A DNA stretch of 64,000 bases, taken from assembly GCA_029255685.2 (NCBI GenBank), contig CM055319.2, forward strand, positions 17,263,247 through 17,327,246, in the 5' to 3' direction. Position numbers and translations under genes: made by a program. How positions within the stretch are numbered: the stretch's first letter is position 1; each line of letters opens with the position of its first letter. Source of the stretch: Silene conica (taxonomy: Eukaryota > Streptophyta > Magnoliopsida > Caryophyllales > Caryophyllaceae). This document shows, piece after piece, positions 11,734 through 23,630 of this stretch. The notes below the pieces were generated by a model. It was not told the origin of the DNA. It worked only from the letters and a program-made list of their open reading frames with translations, and searched no databases.

Positions 11734-14390
11734 GATACTACTACTTATTCAATAATATACACAATGTCAACTCCTCATAATTACCAACATATAAATAGTC
11801 ATTAAACATGTCGACTTGAATAAATACCGAAGCACATAGACCCCGACAAATCCATTAGGACATATTCATATATCTCCGAACAATAATAAGAATAATGAGT
11901 TCGGTAGAAACATGTTACGCAGTGAAGCAGAATTGGAGTAGCTAATACTTATATACCCTTGAAGTTTTAAACCAGATTCCGCATATGTACACCAATGCAG
12001 ACAATCAACAACTCATAGTTCATAATTGACAACTTAAGACATTTCATATCCATAATCATATTATAGAGGCAAAATCATATTTTAGAAAAGACATAGAGCA
12101 AAATTAATTAGCGGAATTAAATATGGAGCATTGATATATTTCACAAGATGTACATCAATCATAGACTAACAAGAGTGAGCATTTAATCTGATACCAGAGC
12201 GTTTAACATTCCTAGATATCAACAAGTTCAAGAAATCACTTAGGTACATTTTCATCCACTCACATTACATCATTTATCATGATACTATCATTATATATAT
12301 GACTTGCAAAATAGGAAGTTTACATAACGCGCAGCAATTAAATATCCTTGCAAGACTTCATCAACACGTAGCTACAAAATTTGTCATGTTGCAAACAGTT
12401 ATTATAATTATCAAAACATCAAGCGTTATTATGGATAATCATCACTTCGAAACATTTTGAAACATTTGAAACATTGAAGTGGTAATTTATGAAAATTTAC
12501 AAATACGAGTCAAAAGACAATTTCACAAGCTACAGATTGAAACAAGACTACACGGAGTCATTCTGACTTTGCTTTACTAAGACATTGTCCTGCTCACTCA
12601 AGAATTATGAAAATTTTAACGATAAAAGTAAACGAATTCACAAGACTAATACTTCCATAAATCACACGTCAACCAATTAATAATTCAATACGTCGTGATC
12701 AGATTTTAAATATAACAATATGCAATTCACTTTATGACATACTAATATACTTGAAAAAAAGTTATAAAGATTATAATCGCAGAGAACTAGACAGAGATAA
12801 ACCATTAACATACGAAAGTACATCAACAAAATTCGCATTGTTCATAATAATCAACATTACTTATAACAATTAGATTGCTATACCATGCTAATAAGTTTAC
12901 CAGTCAAATTTCATTCTATCTCTTGTCAAGACTCTTCTCTGATAAATATGATTTTAACATCACATACGAACATCACATCATTCACATTTGAATAAACTTT
13001 TATATGAAACTTTCATAACTCATAATTTCATCAATCAAACATTATGCAGCAATTTACACAATCATAATTAAATATCCACTTAGCTATCTTGCGAACTATT
13101 ATACTTTTTAGAACAATTTAATGAATTAACTAATCATAGGAAAAAGAAGCAAATGCATATCTCAAAGGAATCATTTATAACAATTTTTTTACCACTCAAT
13201 TGGTCTGGACAGGAACTTTACAGCAATTCATCGGAAAAATGGGCAACTTACAAAAATCACAATTAAATCACGACCCGATAAGATCTTACATGGCTTATCA
13301 TTTTGAAAACATGAACGAATATTCTAAACAGTGGAGTTAGAATTATACATAAACAGTAAACACGTTTTAAATGACTTCCTATACAAAACATGGGTCAAAA
13401 CGGAACTGTGCAGTAACAATCTGACCACTGTCAACTAAAAGATTTATTTCACTCACAATATAACTCGTACCAACATGAAACCAAAAGCATTGGAAAGCTA
13501 ACTCAGAAGGTTATATCATACATAAAATTTTCATATTCAAATACGGAACACGTTTAAAATGGCGGCCCGTACATTCAAGGTAACATTCTTGGGAAATTTA
13601 TTAAAATTTTGGTTCCGTTACAATTTCACATTACTACATCGAAACTCACCATTCTTCTTCCAAAACATGTTGACATATCATTTGAAGTATATACATCACT
13701 TTATACCACAATAACATTCATTGCTCATTTCAACTATAGTTGTCATCTAGAACACAGTAAGGATTTCGAACTGAAAGTAGAATCAACTAGATAACTCAAC
13801 ATTTATACATATATATACAAATGTAACACATAACCATATGTCATTCATGGCTTGGGGCAACACATTCCGCATATCTCTCGACATAGATTACTAATATACA
13901 TAAGTCTGATCATTCATATCCTAATACCGACATTACCTTACATAGTTACGGTAATCATTTAATAACCATATATCAAATGAACATTCCAAATACCAACATA
14001 CTATGATCACATCACTCTAACCATTGCTCAACAATTACACCTCCAAACTCTTAAAATTTCAATTCAATCATCTAGATTGATCCACATTTCATATCACAAA
14101 TATCTTTGCAACGCACATCATTATTCATAACTCACATATTACTTACCTCATTCTTCTCCTGCAAGAACGTTAGTACCAGATAACTAGGTCACTATATAAT
14201 CTACCCCACTCTTCAATTACTCTCATAGGGTTCCCGAGACAGAACCAAAAGGGCCCATGGTTTGTATGAGGGGGCCTCTAACTCATCCCGTTTCTTTTTG
14301 GGGCTCCTATCAGTTTCATCTCGGGGTTCAATTTATTAGACACTTCCTACGTTCATTATCATTCATTTGGTTTAGGCCTAAGGATCGTTC
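11734..14390 (-). mobile_element. Non-coding internal region of a minus-strand Tekay-type element
   Basis: The part next to the primer-binding site (about 14160-14390) aligns by eye with the leader of the plus-strand Tekay element (about 25950-26120, reverse complement). It includes the AGGCCTAA and CCGAGA-type blocks. Further left, where gag and pol should be, the sequence is AT-rich and A/C-biased on the plus strand. No ORF exceeds about 60 codons and no retroviral motif is visible. It is either a non-autonomous derivative or a replacement of the coding region. Its left boundary is the 5' LTR edge of copy A at 11733, so part of it may belong to something else. Confidence 0.5.
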
Positions 14391-14402
14391 GCTCTGATAC
14401 CA
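14391..14402 (-). other. Primer-binding site of the minus-strand Tekay-type element
   Basis: GCTCTGATACCA on the plus strand is TGGTATCAGAGC in element orientation, matching initiator tRNA-Met. It lies three bases from the LTR start at 14406. Confidence 0.85.
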
Positions 14403-14795
14403 CTTTGTAACACCCCGATTTATTAAGGAGCCTTTAGCAAGACGTCCTCAGTAAATCGAGCTGTAACCATCTCGGAATATCCGAGGTAGTGAATAACAAA
14501 GTAAATCAACCAAAGTACTTTATACAAAACTGATTAAATTTAAAGTTTGATGTTACAAATACTATACAGCAGACACTAAAGTACAACTGATAACTTCAAG
14601 TATGTGATCTAAATCTAAATCGGTCCATCCAAGTGCTCACGTCATCCCATGCTCCCACAGCACCATCTTTCCTGTCAAAACTGCTCCCCATTACGGATCA
14701 TCACAGGTGTCACACGAATACACAGGGTCAACCACGAGGTTGAGTAGAGAAAACATTAAGCAGTCAAAGCATTACTATAAATAGAAAGTCGATCA

Positions 14796-14990
14796 TCTCC
14801 ACTCCGAATCACAAGACCCAATATTCTCCACACCAAATCACAAGACCCATTATCTCCGCACCAAATCACAAGACCCATTATCTCCATGCCAATCACAAGA
14901 CCCATTATCTCCACACCAATCACAAGACCCAATATACCCCGCTCCATATCACAAGACCCAATATACTCCGCTCCATATCACAAGACCCAG
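14796..14990 (-). repeat. Tandem repeat of 27-28 bp, about seven copies
   Basis: The core ATCACAAGACCCA recurs seven times between 14800 and 14990, separated by variants of TTATCTCCRCACCA. The reverse complement matches the GGGCCTTGTGATCGGTGCGG repeat in the 5' LTR of the plus-strand Tekay element (25427-25550). The repeat is therefore a family feature with variable copy number. Confidence 0.85.
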
Positions 14991-15460
14991 TAATCACCAC
15001 ATCGTATCGTATCACAGAAAAATGCAGTCAATTAAACACAATATAACACCATTCATACAATAAGATGTACATAGTTAACATCAGATAATAAACAGATTAC
15101 TCATCATCATGTATACAGTATTCCCCTACCTCAACTTGCGGAACAGAAATGACAACCATTCAGCAGCTCGAATTGTTCCACGCAGAAATCGTCACCTAAA
15201 CATATATTACGTAACGATCAATAATCTCCCCTAAACCCCATAACACAAAGTACACCTACTATAAATAGCAACCTTCTAAAAGTGGAAAGTTTCCCAAAAT
15301 GGAAAATTTTCCGAAATAGCAACTTTCTTTAAAAGAAATTTCCCGACTCATAAAAAAAACCTTCAACTAGAATTATTAATAAATTACCGACTTACTACTA
15401 CTACATCTAAACAATAATAATAATAATAAGAATAGTAATAGTTGTAATAGTAATTATAAT

Positions 15461-16393
15461 AAGGGGAAATTGATAATCACTACCAACATAAGTACACATT
15501 TTCACAATCACTACCTACTTAATAAAACCTTCGTAATCACTACCCTAAAACTAACTCCGTCAACAAAATCAATACCAATTGGCCGGAAAACCTCATTAAA
15601 GACGTGAAATTTAAATTTCCCTCCTAAAGTTATATTTTTTATACCTAAACTACCCCCTTCCCTGTTATTTAACTCTCCTTCTTTCTTCCCCCTCCCATAA
15701 AACGCAGTCCCCTTTCCTTCAATTAATCTTCATCTTCTTTAGTTCTTTCCTTCCTTTTCCTCTTCAATTTCAATTTCCCCTAAGGTTTATCCCTAACCTC
15801 TTTTAAGACAGAGTTGAAACTTTAGTAAACAACCAATAAAACAGTAAAACAGTAGACATGCAATCAAACATCAATAACAAATCAACATCCAAATACTTCA
15901 AAGAACACAAGTTAGTAATCTGGGTACGAAATTTGAAAAAGCAAACAAAGAAACTGAATAAGGAAGAGAACAATTAAAATTACAACAAAGAAATTATAAA
16001 AGGAAGAAGATGAAATTACAACTACTTAAAAACTGCTAAAAATCGTAATTAAACAAGAGAAAGTAATCAATTACCTGGGTTTGATGAAGAAATCAATTGA
16101 AAAGATGAAGAATGCACAATGATTAGGACGAAATTGGGGAAAATTGAAGCCCTAATTTGGTGAATTTGGGGTTTCTGCACTTTTGGTCGATTTTTGAATT
16201 GATAGAGCACTTGAGGAGTTATTTAGAATAAGGGTAAACTGGTCATTTTATTTTTAAATTCAAGAGACCGGCCAATTGGTATTGATTTTGTTGACGGAGT
16301 TAGTTTTAGGGTAGTGATTACGAAGGTTTTATTAAGTAGGTAGTGATTGTGAAAATGGGTAATTATGTTGGTAGTGATTATCAATTTCCCCTT
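15461..16393. mobile_element. Long-TIR (fold-back type) DNA transposon inside the LTR
   Basis: The left end (AAGGGGAAATTGATAATCAC onward) and the right end (reading back from ...TCAATTTCCCCTT) are inverted copies over at least 125 bp, up to CCAATTGGCCGG. The element is about 933 bp. ATAAT flanks both ends and may be a target-site duplication, but the context is AT-rich and ambiguous. The centre has no transposase. On the minus strand it reads like a plant 5' untranslated exon ending ACCCAG followed by GTAATTGATT. Mutator-like or another fold-back class is possible. Confidence 0.75.
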
Positions 16394-16863
16394 ATAATAA
16401 CTATAAAATAAAAATATTAATAATAATATTAATAGTAATAGTAATGTCATTACCATAATAATAATAAAATAATAATGATAAAATAATACTAAGTAACACC
16501 TATACCGTAAGTAACACTAAGTCACTAACCCTACTCGACATCCCCGACCCCTCGCGGAAACCAACCGAACCCCACCCCTCGCTACCACTTCTCCTCCACC
16601 GGCAACCACCACAACTCCCTCACTCTCCTCAAGGTGTCCCACCACCGACTCCCAGCGGCCGTCGGGAAGGTGAAATGTGGAAATAAGATAAAATAGGTTT
16701 TAGGGTTGAAACGGGGGGTGTGGTTCGTGGTTTTGACGGGTAGGGTTTATGGGAAATTGGGTCGGGTAGGATAGCACGGTAACTTATCGAGTATAAATGT
16801 GCAAAAATTCTCACTCGTCATATAATTATTAACTATTATAATAAAATAATTACGAGGTATTAC

Positions 16864-17196
16864 ATGCAGTCCATATGGAACAGAGATCGTCAGTTCCCGG
16901 GGTTCGTGTTGGTGGAATTTCGGATGACGCAAGCCCACTGTCTTTCTGCATTTAAGTTGCAGCAAATGTTCATCCGGTTCGGTCGTGGCCGTGATGATTG
17001 GCTAACCAGACCGGCTGGCGCCGTAGGTGGTGGGCCTTATCTCTGGGTGGCCACTAGGCAAGACAGGGAGCACTTCCGTCAGCCTTTTGACGTTACTGAA
17101 GTTAGTGGTGATCTAATAGCTGAGGCACAAGTCGCTGCCGATGCCGACATCTACAACCGCTTCGACGTGATTGTTACAGCTCAATGCGACCACTGA
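16864..17196 (+). CDS. Unrecognised GC-rich ORF, 110 codons, truncated at its 5' side
   Basis: The frame opens exactly at the LTR edge (the A of its ATG is the last LTR base) and runs to a TGA at 17194. Composition is clearly more GC-rich than the surroundings. The protein has an acidic C-terminal part (residues about 75-105) and a basic W/R-rich middle (FIRFGRGRDDWLTRP). No signal peptide, membrane segment or familiar motif is seen. Because the LTR cuts the left side, this may be the 3' part of a longer coding sequence. The following 100 bp is T-rich and could be a 3' UTR. I cannot assign a function. Confidence 0.3.
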   Translation: MQSIWNRDRQFPGFVLVEFRMTQAHCLSAFKLQQMFIRFGRGRDDWLTRPAGAVGGGPYLWVATRQDREHFRQPFDVTEVSGDLIAEAQVAADADIYNRFDVIVTAQCDH

Positions 17197-17300
17197 ACTA
17201 AAGTGAATGGCTTTATCATGATCTATCTTATTTCTGTGTGTTTTTTCCCCCTTGCGTTTTTTTACAGTTCTATTCTGTGTAATTTATCGGGTTAACAATG

Positions 17301-17402
17301 AAATAAGAATTATTAAACTTACGCATATCGTCCATTACAACAAATACCAGACATAAACTAAGCAATAGAAAAGGCACATACCAACTTCTCGGCCGCCCTC
17401 CA
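17301..17402 (-). other. Leader and start of gag of a second Athila-like copy (stub)
   Basis: This segment is almost identical to 36901-37003, the leader and first gag codons (MDDMRKFNNSYF) of the Athila-like element. It lies on the far side of the left LTR, so that LTR is flanked by internal sequence on both sides. The match ends at 17300 within ATG. The most economical reading is a head-to-tail pair of elements sharing one LTR, the second one cut at 17300. Confidence 0.7.
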
Positions 17403-19198
17403 TGATGCGTGTCGTTTATACACCAAAAATAAATGCCTAGGTACTACTACCAGAAGCTAGTGGTAAATAGAGTCGATCTCCTCAGGGAAGCAAACTTGTT
17501 CAACTAACAGTTTTTACCTATGGTCACAAAATTGGGGTTCTGAATAGTGATAACTAAACTACGATATAGAGATAAGCAAGGAATAAAAATACGGGAATTA
17601 ACACAAGATGAGATAAAAATCAAGGAAAAGGAATATGTTGGGAACTCGGGTCGTTGTGTCTTACGTATGATTGTCGTAACTGGGATAGGCCAATTATTGG
17701 TGGAAAAGGCTAGGTTATTACGGTCAAGTCTTAAACCCGACTATACCTTCCGGTCTTAAGTCGCCCTAAGGTCGTTTTTGCTTAACTTCCGCTCTCACAA
17801 AAACTATTTAAAATCAATAAACAAGTCTTACCCTTCCAACCTTCCGGTCTAGGTCGGGAATTAACTAGATGTAAGGTCTCATGCGTGCACTCACTAAACC
17901 GAACATGAATTAAATTGTTTAACGATTACTCCCACCAAAAACGGTCTAACCCGACTACTACATATCAAACATTCGACACAATTTCCCTCATCCCAACATA
18001 TAAAGAATTTAGCTACTCATGATGGGGTTAACAATGCTTGTGACGATATCGAGAAAACTAGTATACGACATGATAAATTGATAAATAAAAATCAGGTTAT
18101 AAGTAGGAGGCAGGGGATTCGAATTAAACGATAAACAAGAGGAAAGGGGCACAATTTCGATATTCTTAAGACGAATATAAAAAGAATAAACTAGCATACG
18201 ATATGAGATGAATTAAGCAAGGATTTAGAATGATTAGATTAAAACTATAAATAGGGATTAACAAAGAGAACGAATGGAATCAGAAAGTAGAAATCAGAGG
18301 CAGAAAATGACCAAAAACACCGACGGAAACGAACGAACAGAAACAGAGTATTACGCGCGAAACAGATCGAAAATCACAAAACGGAAACAGTAATCAGAAA
18401 CTAAGATAAAAATATAAAGTAAAGATAAGAGAAGGAGAATTACAGTAACAAAAGCAAGAACAGGGATTGGAATCCTTGGAACGGAAGAACGAGAAACTTG
18501 GTATTATTACTAAATTATGACGGCTACAAAGTTCTGGAAATAAACTTAAAGTAAGAGTTTCAGAGAGTGAAATTAGGGTCTGCCATCTATGACCTAATGT
18601 TCTCAAACGAGCTCCTTAAATAAGCAAAGAAAACTAAACTGCAGTAATAACTGAGGTGAACACGAAGGGTCTCTAAAGCTCTCGATCAAGAAAAAATTTC
18701 CTCTCGATCGAGCACTTTAGTCATCAAAAACAGGTCGATCGATGATAGAAGGTCACTCGATCGACTCCTCTTCTTTGGCACCTCTCGATCGATCTTTTTG
18801 GCTTTCGACCGAGTGCTTTTCAACTTGGATACCTCTCGATCGAGCACAGGACCGCTCGATCGAGAACATGTCTTCCTCTAGGTCACTCGATCGAGCACAA
18901 GACAGCTCGATCGAGGACTTTTCTCCTCGATGGGGTCTTCGACAGGCCATGGGTTGCTTCTTTTCTTCAAAACTCTCGATTGATTAACAACCATCCGTGA
19001 TTCTCCCATCGCCTATTGAGATACAGTGCTTTGAGGCCGAAAAAGCTCGGTTTTTGCTACTAATCAGTCAATATCTGCAAAATAGCAACACGAACACAAA
19101 GTAGCACATACGGGGCATAAAATGATATAAAATCACCAATAATCGTGAGAATGTGTGCTAAAACAAGACTAAAAAGTCTATACAAAATGCACACATCA
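17403..19198 (-). mobile_element. 3' LTR of the Athila-like element
   Basis: The LTR is 1,796 bp, starting TGATGCGTGTCG and ending GCACACATCA on the plus strand. It is nearly identical by eye to 37004-38778 except for small indels. The sequence CTCCA directly to its left starts the leader of the neighbouring copy. To its right, AACTTCCCCAAACC is the reverse complement of a polypurine tract, which fixes this end as the U3 side. Confidence 0.85.
18675..18980. repeat. Cluster of TCGATCGA palindromes in the LTR
   Basis: About ten copies of CTCGATCGAG or one-step variants (CTCGATCGAC, GTCGATCGAT, TTCGACCGAG) occur within 300 bp, separated by 10-25 bp of unrelated sequence. The same cluster is present in the other LTR at 38280-38590. 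Similar clusters occur at 19955-20120, 23577-23605, 33522-33770 and 35118-35340. Confidence 0.9.
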
Positions 19199-20959
19199 AA
19201 CTTCCCCAAACCGAACCTTTGCTTGTCCTCAAGCAAACTAAATGCAAACTAAGGATAAACTATGAACCTAATGAATGGAGAAAGACTCAAAGCTACCAAA
19301 ATAGTCAACGCCAAGTACATACTATGCCCAAAATCAACCGATGCCAAATTTATAATTGAGCGAACGAATTTGTACGTATCATGGAAAACACATGTAGACT
19401 TTCAACCTTGCTAGACTCATAAAGTTTTGGACTCTCCCGGGATCACTCTTCTCTCAATCAAGCAAATGGTAAAATATATGTGAAGAGAAGAGAAGAATAA
19501 GGAAGTATAGACTCTCGCCTAACTACGACCAACAAAACATGTATGCTAGACTAGCATGAATGAAGGTTTCAAGCACCGTACACACGCACAACCACCAATG
19601 ATATCCATTACACGCCGAACTATTGCAAGTTTTGGGATAGTGAGGTTAAGTGGGACAAAAAGGGTAAAACAAGTATGGGTAAGTGGGGGTTTAAGCTGCG
19701 CTAGAACCTCCAAATCTCATGAAATTACATCCCCAATTCTTCCGACTAGACATATAGCGCATTGCCTTTGCTAGGCAAACAAATCACTACCCAAAATCTT
19801 ACCAATTGTCAATAAGTTATTCAATTTTCATTTTCCTTTTTCATTAATTTTTCTTCTTTTGGAATTCTTTTTTTTTTTTGAATTCGATTTTCTTTTGAAT
19901 TTTTGAATTTCCTCGATGAATTTTTTCTCGGTTGTCTAACAGTGGTAAATTCTCCTCGATCGACCAGAAAGGGTGGTCGATCGACTGCTTTTCTTTCCCA
20001 GACTACTCGATCGAGCACAAAAAGCTTCGATCGAGCACTTTTCGTTTAAAAGCTATCGAACTATCAAACATTACCAGAAAAACCACTCGATCGAGGATCA
20101 AGGGCTCTCGATCGAGTAAAATTCAGCTGGGAACATCCCTTCCCTTCGAAAATACTCCAACAGTGTGAACAGGCCAAAAACTTGATAATATGGCACAAAT
20201 CCTTTACTACTCCTAGCTCAACATAAGGTAGGCAATATGTAGGGTGTAGTTTAAAGGACAAAAGGCAATTTTTGGCTAATGTGGAGCTAAATGGACAAAA
20301 CGAGAAGGGGGTGATGTAATAGTTCCCTACGTGTAATACCAACCTCAAACCAATGCGTGTAGGCAATAAGAAACCAAGACTCATACACATGCAAAACATG
20401 AAATGCAGGGAGTACTACTCACAATCCTAATGTAACCGGTCATAGATGTCACCAGTTTAAAGGCTCTAAAGGTCAGAATGTGTAGTAGGTTGCCAAAACT
20501 ATGTGTCAAGTCTAGTGATCTAACATGAAGTCCATGACAAAATTTGGGATGACGCTTAAAACTTCGCAAGGCAAGGGTCGAAAATTGGCATAACATGACA
20601 TGAAATTGACTATAAACAGCTTTGTCATCATCAAATCTCCAATCTGACTCGACTAAATGCAAAAGGGAACGTGATATTTTTGGAAATTTTGAAAATTTTC
20701 TGAAATTTACACAAAGCAATAAACGTGAATGCAAAACGAAATGCAAATGCAGACGCAAAAGGATGCATACCATCCCCAAACCAAAACAGACAACGCCCTC
20801 GTTGTCTTCTCATCACATCAAAACTAGCAAGTAAGGGAAAAAGGATGTCAACCTAATACATGCTCCTAAAAACAAAAAGAAAAACAAAAGAAAAGATAGA
20901 AAGAACGGTGGTACTCACAAAACTGGCTTCCCCAAACCAGTACCAAAACTAGGGAAGCC
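19199..20959 (-). other. 3' untranslated region of the Athila-like element
   Basis: This lies between the env-like ORF and the 3' LTR. The polypurine tract (GGTTTGGGGAAGTT on the minus strand) abuts the LTR at 19199. Similar tract-like words recur at about 20768 and 20930. A palindrome cluster is at 19955-20120, and a T-run of about ten lies near 19869. Open frames here are short, mixed-strand and unconvincing. Confidence 0.6.
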
Positions 20960-23165
20960 CTAAGCATCACGAGAAGCCTCCTCCTCCCCAAATGTGGGAT
21001 CCTGCTCCTCCTCTCTCGTAGCATGCCTCGCTGCAGCCTCGGCACGTAAGCGCACCGCTCTCGCTACCGGTGTCTCCTCCCTCTCCTCATCGGATGAAGA
21101 AGAGGCAGGGTACCCACCATCTAGGTATCGGTAGAAAGAAGGGTGGACCCATCCCGCTTGGAGGGGACGTGCTGTGCGGATGTAGTCCTCATAGATAGGG
21201 AACAAGGCCAAAGCCTGATCCCGTCGCATCTCGGTGAGGTACCTGCAAATGCCATCAAGCACAGGATCACGACGCCCTTGCTCGGAGACCGCAGGCGCCT
21301 CAAGGGCAGGAGGTAAAAAAATGTTGGGAGGATAAACCATCCCAGAAGAAGCAGGGGTAGGAGTAGGAGTAGGTGAAGGTGAAGGTGCGTGAGTGGTGAG
21401 GGTGGTAGGTGTACGAGTGATGGATGGAGTGGGCATGATGGTGAACGTGGACGCGGACGCGGGCGTGGACGTGGGTGTGGACGCGGGTGTAGGTCCAACC
21501 CTAGGTGGTGGAGTTTGAGTCGGAGACTGGGAAACTGCTCAATCTCGCGCTTCCTCTTCTTACCAGAAGAAGAGGGGGGTGCGATGGTGAATGTGAGATG
21601 GTAGGTGGTGGGTGGTGGTCTCGCTCCCTCAGCAGTGGAGAGCGGTATAAAACGAGGAAGTGTGGCGCAAGGTAGGGTCACGGAAGGGTAGCCACAGATC
21701 TTCCACGTCATCCCATCTAGCCAGCGAAAGACTCGCATGGCCTCTATGTCTAGGCGCCCAACCTCCCCCAGTAGGCCAACCCTCTAGATGTAAGTAGGAC
21801 GAATGTGGCGGAGGTCCTAGTGACCAATCCGCCACAGACAATAGCGCTCGTGACCGTCCTCCCAATACCACCCCAATACTGAGCAACCAGAAAAGAAATG
21901 TTAAGAAAAAAAGGGGTACGCGAATCGATGTTCACGTACCCTGCCAAGATGGAAATCTAAGTGTTTGTGATGTTATTTGGCTCAGGTCGCCAAAAGATAG
22001 TCTCTCCCAACAATCGAAGAAAGTAACGAGGGGCTGGTGTGTGGACGTGGGCTCCCTTCCGTGCAGAAAACGGAGTGTGAGAAAGGGCAGCCCACAACTG
22101 AGATATGAGCCTTCGAGAAGGCTCGATGATTCCATCACTAACGAGGCCTAATGTCTCCCCAAACCGCCCCAAGGTCCAGTCAAACGATTCATTCATGAGT
22201 CGGAAATGAATACAAGGGAGAGTGCGGTCCTCCCTATAGCTCTCGGGGTCAAAGGTGAAGGAGCTAAAGAACTAGTAGGTAGGTCGGTCTAGCGTGAACT
22301 CCTCCATCCTAATCAAACCAGACATCCCCGTCCCGTTTAGCAAGTGACAAACCTCCTCATAGATGCCTAGAGTCTCTAGGTTAGGGCGCGAGCGGAAACA
22401 GGTCGGTGTGAGGGGTACAGACAAGAGTGTAGACAACGTAGAACGGTGGTCAGTAGAAATAAAACGTACCTCAGGCCTCTTAGGCAAAGGGGCGAGGTAT
22501 GTCCCTCGTGAAGAAGTAACAACAGCCCTCGATGAAGTGGCCGCAGTAGAAGGAGGCGTAGCAGTAGCCTCAGTAACAGGGGGCTCGACAGTAGTGGCCC
22601 CAGGTGCAATGGTGAGCTCAGTAGATACGGCAGTGGAGCTCGAAGAAGCGACCATAGGAGGTCGGGAAGTAGTGGTGGTGATGGCCAAGGACTGGGGACG
22701 AGGAATCCTAGGGAGCTTCGAGTACCTAGGAGTGGCACCCGCATTTAATAAAGAGAAAGGAGGACGCGGCCGTCCAGCATCCTCATCAGACTCGGTCTCC
22801 TCCTCGGAGTCACTCTCGGACTCCGTCTCGACGTCCTCCACTACTATAGGGGCACCAGGAGTTGCTTGAGAAGCAACAGTACCCTCAATGGCCGGTGGAC
22901 TCACGGTCAACCCTCCCCCAGGAATGACGATGTCGGAAGACACCGTCGCAACCTCAGTGACAGTGATAGGAGGCTGCCCAGACTCCGCGACAGCAGCTAT
23001 AGAGTGTTGCTCTGTTATCTCGGTTACGAAATTTGAGACGATTGTCTCGACAGATGGTTCGGGAGCAGGGGATTGAGTTACTTGGTCCATTACTACATTA
23101 AACATCAACAAAAAAAACGAAAATAAACGAAGAATCAGCATTAAAAAACACGATTCAAAGCTCAA
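20960..23165 (-). pseudogene. Env-like ORF of the Athila-like element (stops and frameshifts)
   Basis: The first part (23165-22272, 297 codons) is rich in Thr, Ser, Pro and acidic residues and is preceded by a hydrophobic stretch of about 24 residues. The second Met (MDQVTQ, near 23090) may be the true start. The frame continues after a TAG at 22272 into a globular-looking region (NESFDWTLGRFGETLGLV, then SRRLISQLWAAL). It is interrupted again at 21957 and 21750 and then shifts frame into a TP-repeat segment (about 21360-21436) and a Glu-rich end at 20960. Its position between pol and the 3' LTR and its composition match the ORF of Athila elements often called env-like. No function is proven for that ORF. 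Confidence 0.6.
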
Positions 23166-23630
23166 CTGGCTAACACCCTAAAATTCGAAAAACTAAGGGA
23201 ATGGGGTGTTTAATTAAGCAAAGGAGAGCTAGTTTAATTAAGCAAAGGAGAGCTAGGAATACTTACTTGATGTTGAAAATACCCACGTACTGCAAAGAAT
23301 TAGAACAAAAAGCACAAATTTCGAAAATTGAACCGAAACCCTAAAAACGAAAAATGTCGAATTGGGGCTTGAAATCAATTTTTTTGATAGGGCTTTTGTC
23401 GAAATTGATGATTAGAACAGTTGGGTATTATAATGTAGTTGTTATTTGGGCAAATGGTCGCTTAAATCGCAAGTAAGGTTGAAAAGCTCTCAAAAATGGG
23501 GAAGAACACAATAGTCGGTCGAAGTAAATGAAGAGGTAAGTCGAAGATTTTACCTTATATAGACAGAAAAACGTGCTCGACCGAGAGAAAATTCCTCTCG
23601 ATCGAGTACTTTTTGATACCTGAAGGGTTC
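23166..23630 (-). other. Spacer left of the Tekay insertion
   Basis: This non-coding Athila-like sequence contains a 22-bp direct duplication near 23211-23255 (TTTAATTAAGCAAAGGAG twice) and two palindromes at 23577-23605. The last five bases, GGTTC, are the left copy of the Tekay target-site duplication. No reverse transcriptase or integrase trace is seen. Confidence 0.6.

Larger units (their letters stand above)
14406..16864 (-). mobile_element. 5' LTR of the minus-strand Tekay-type element
   Basis: The LTR is about 2.46 kb, from TGTAACACC to GGTATTACA. It resembles the LTRs of the plus-strand Tekay element in reverse: shared features are the termini, the CACAAGACCCA tandem repeat and the stretch of short TTTCC/GGAAA repeats near 15270-15340. 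About 930 bp of the length comes from a long-TIR element inserted at 15461-16393. The bases after the LTR, TGCAG, would be one half of a target-site duplication, but the other half is not identifiable. Confidence 0.8.

Noticed and set aside
11734-14160. A host gene in the AT-rich stretch
   Set aside because: No frame above about 60 codons, no splice-bounded coding blocks and uniform A/C bias.
14796-14990. CRISPR-like array of 27-bp units
   Set aside because: Units are contiguous with no unique spacers, lie in an LTR of a plant retroelement and have counterparts in the sister LTR.
18742-18987. Small protein with SIDR/SIE repeats (also at 38345-38608 and 34996-35414)
   Set aside because: Both strands are open because the palindrome CTCGATCGAG lacks stops; it is repeat sequence in an LTR and linker.
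22376-22744. Leu/Pro/Arg-rich minus ORF and overlapping plus ORF at 22363-22869
   Set aside because: Both are shadows of the compositionally biased env-like ORF in other frames.
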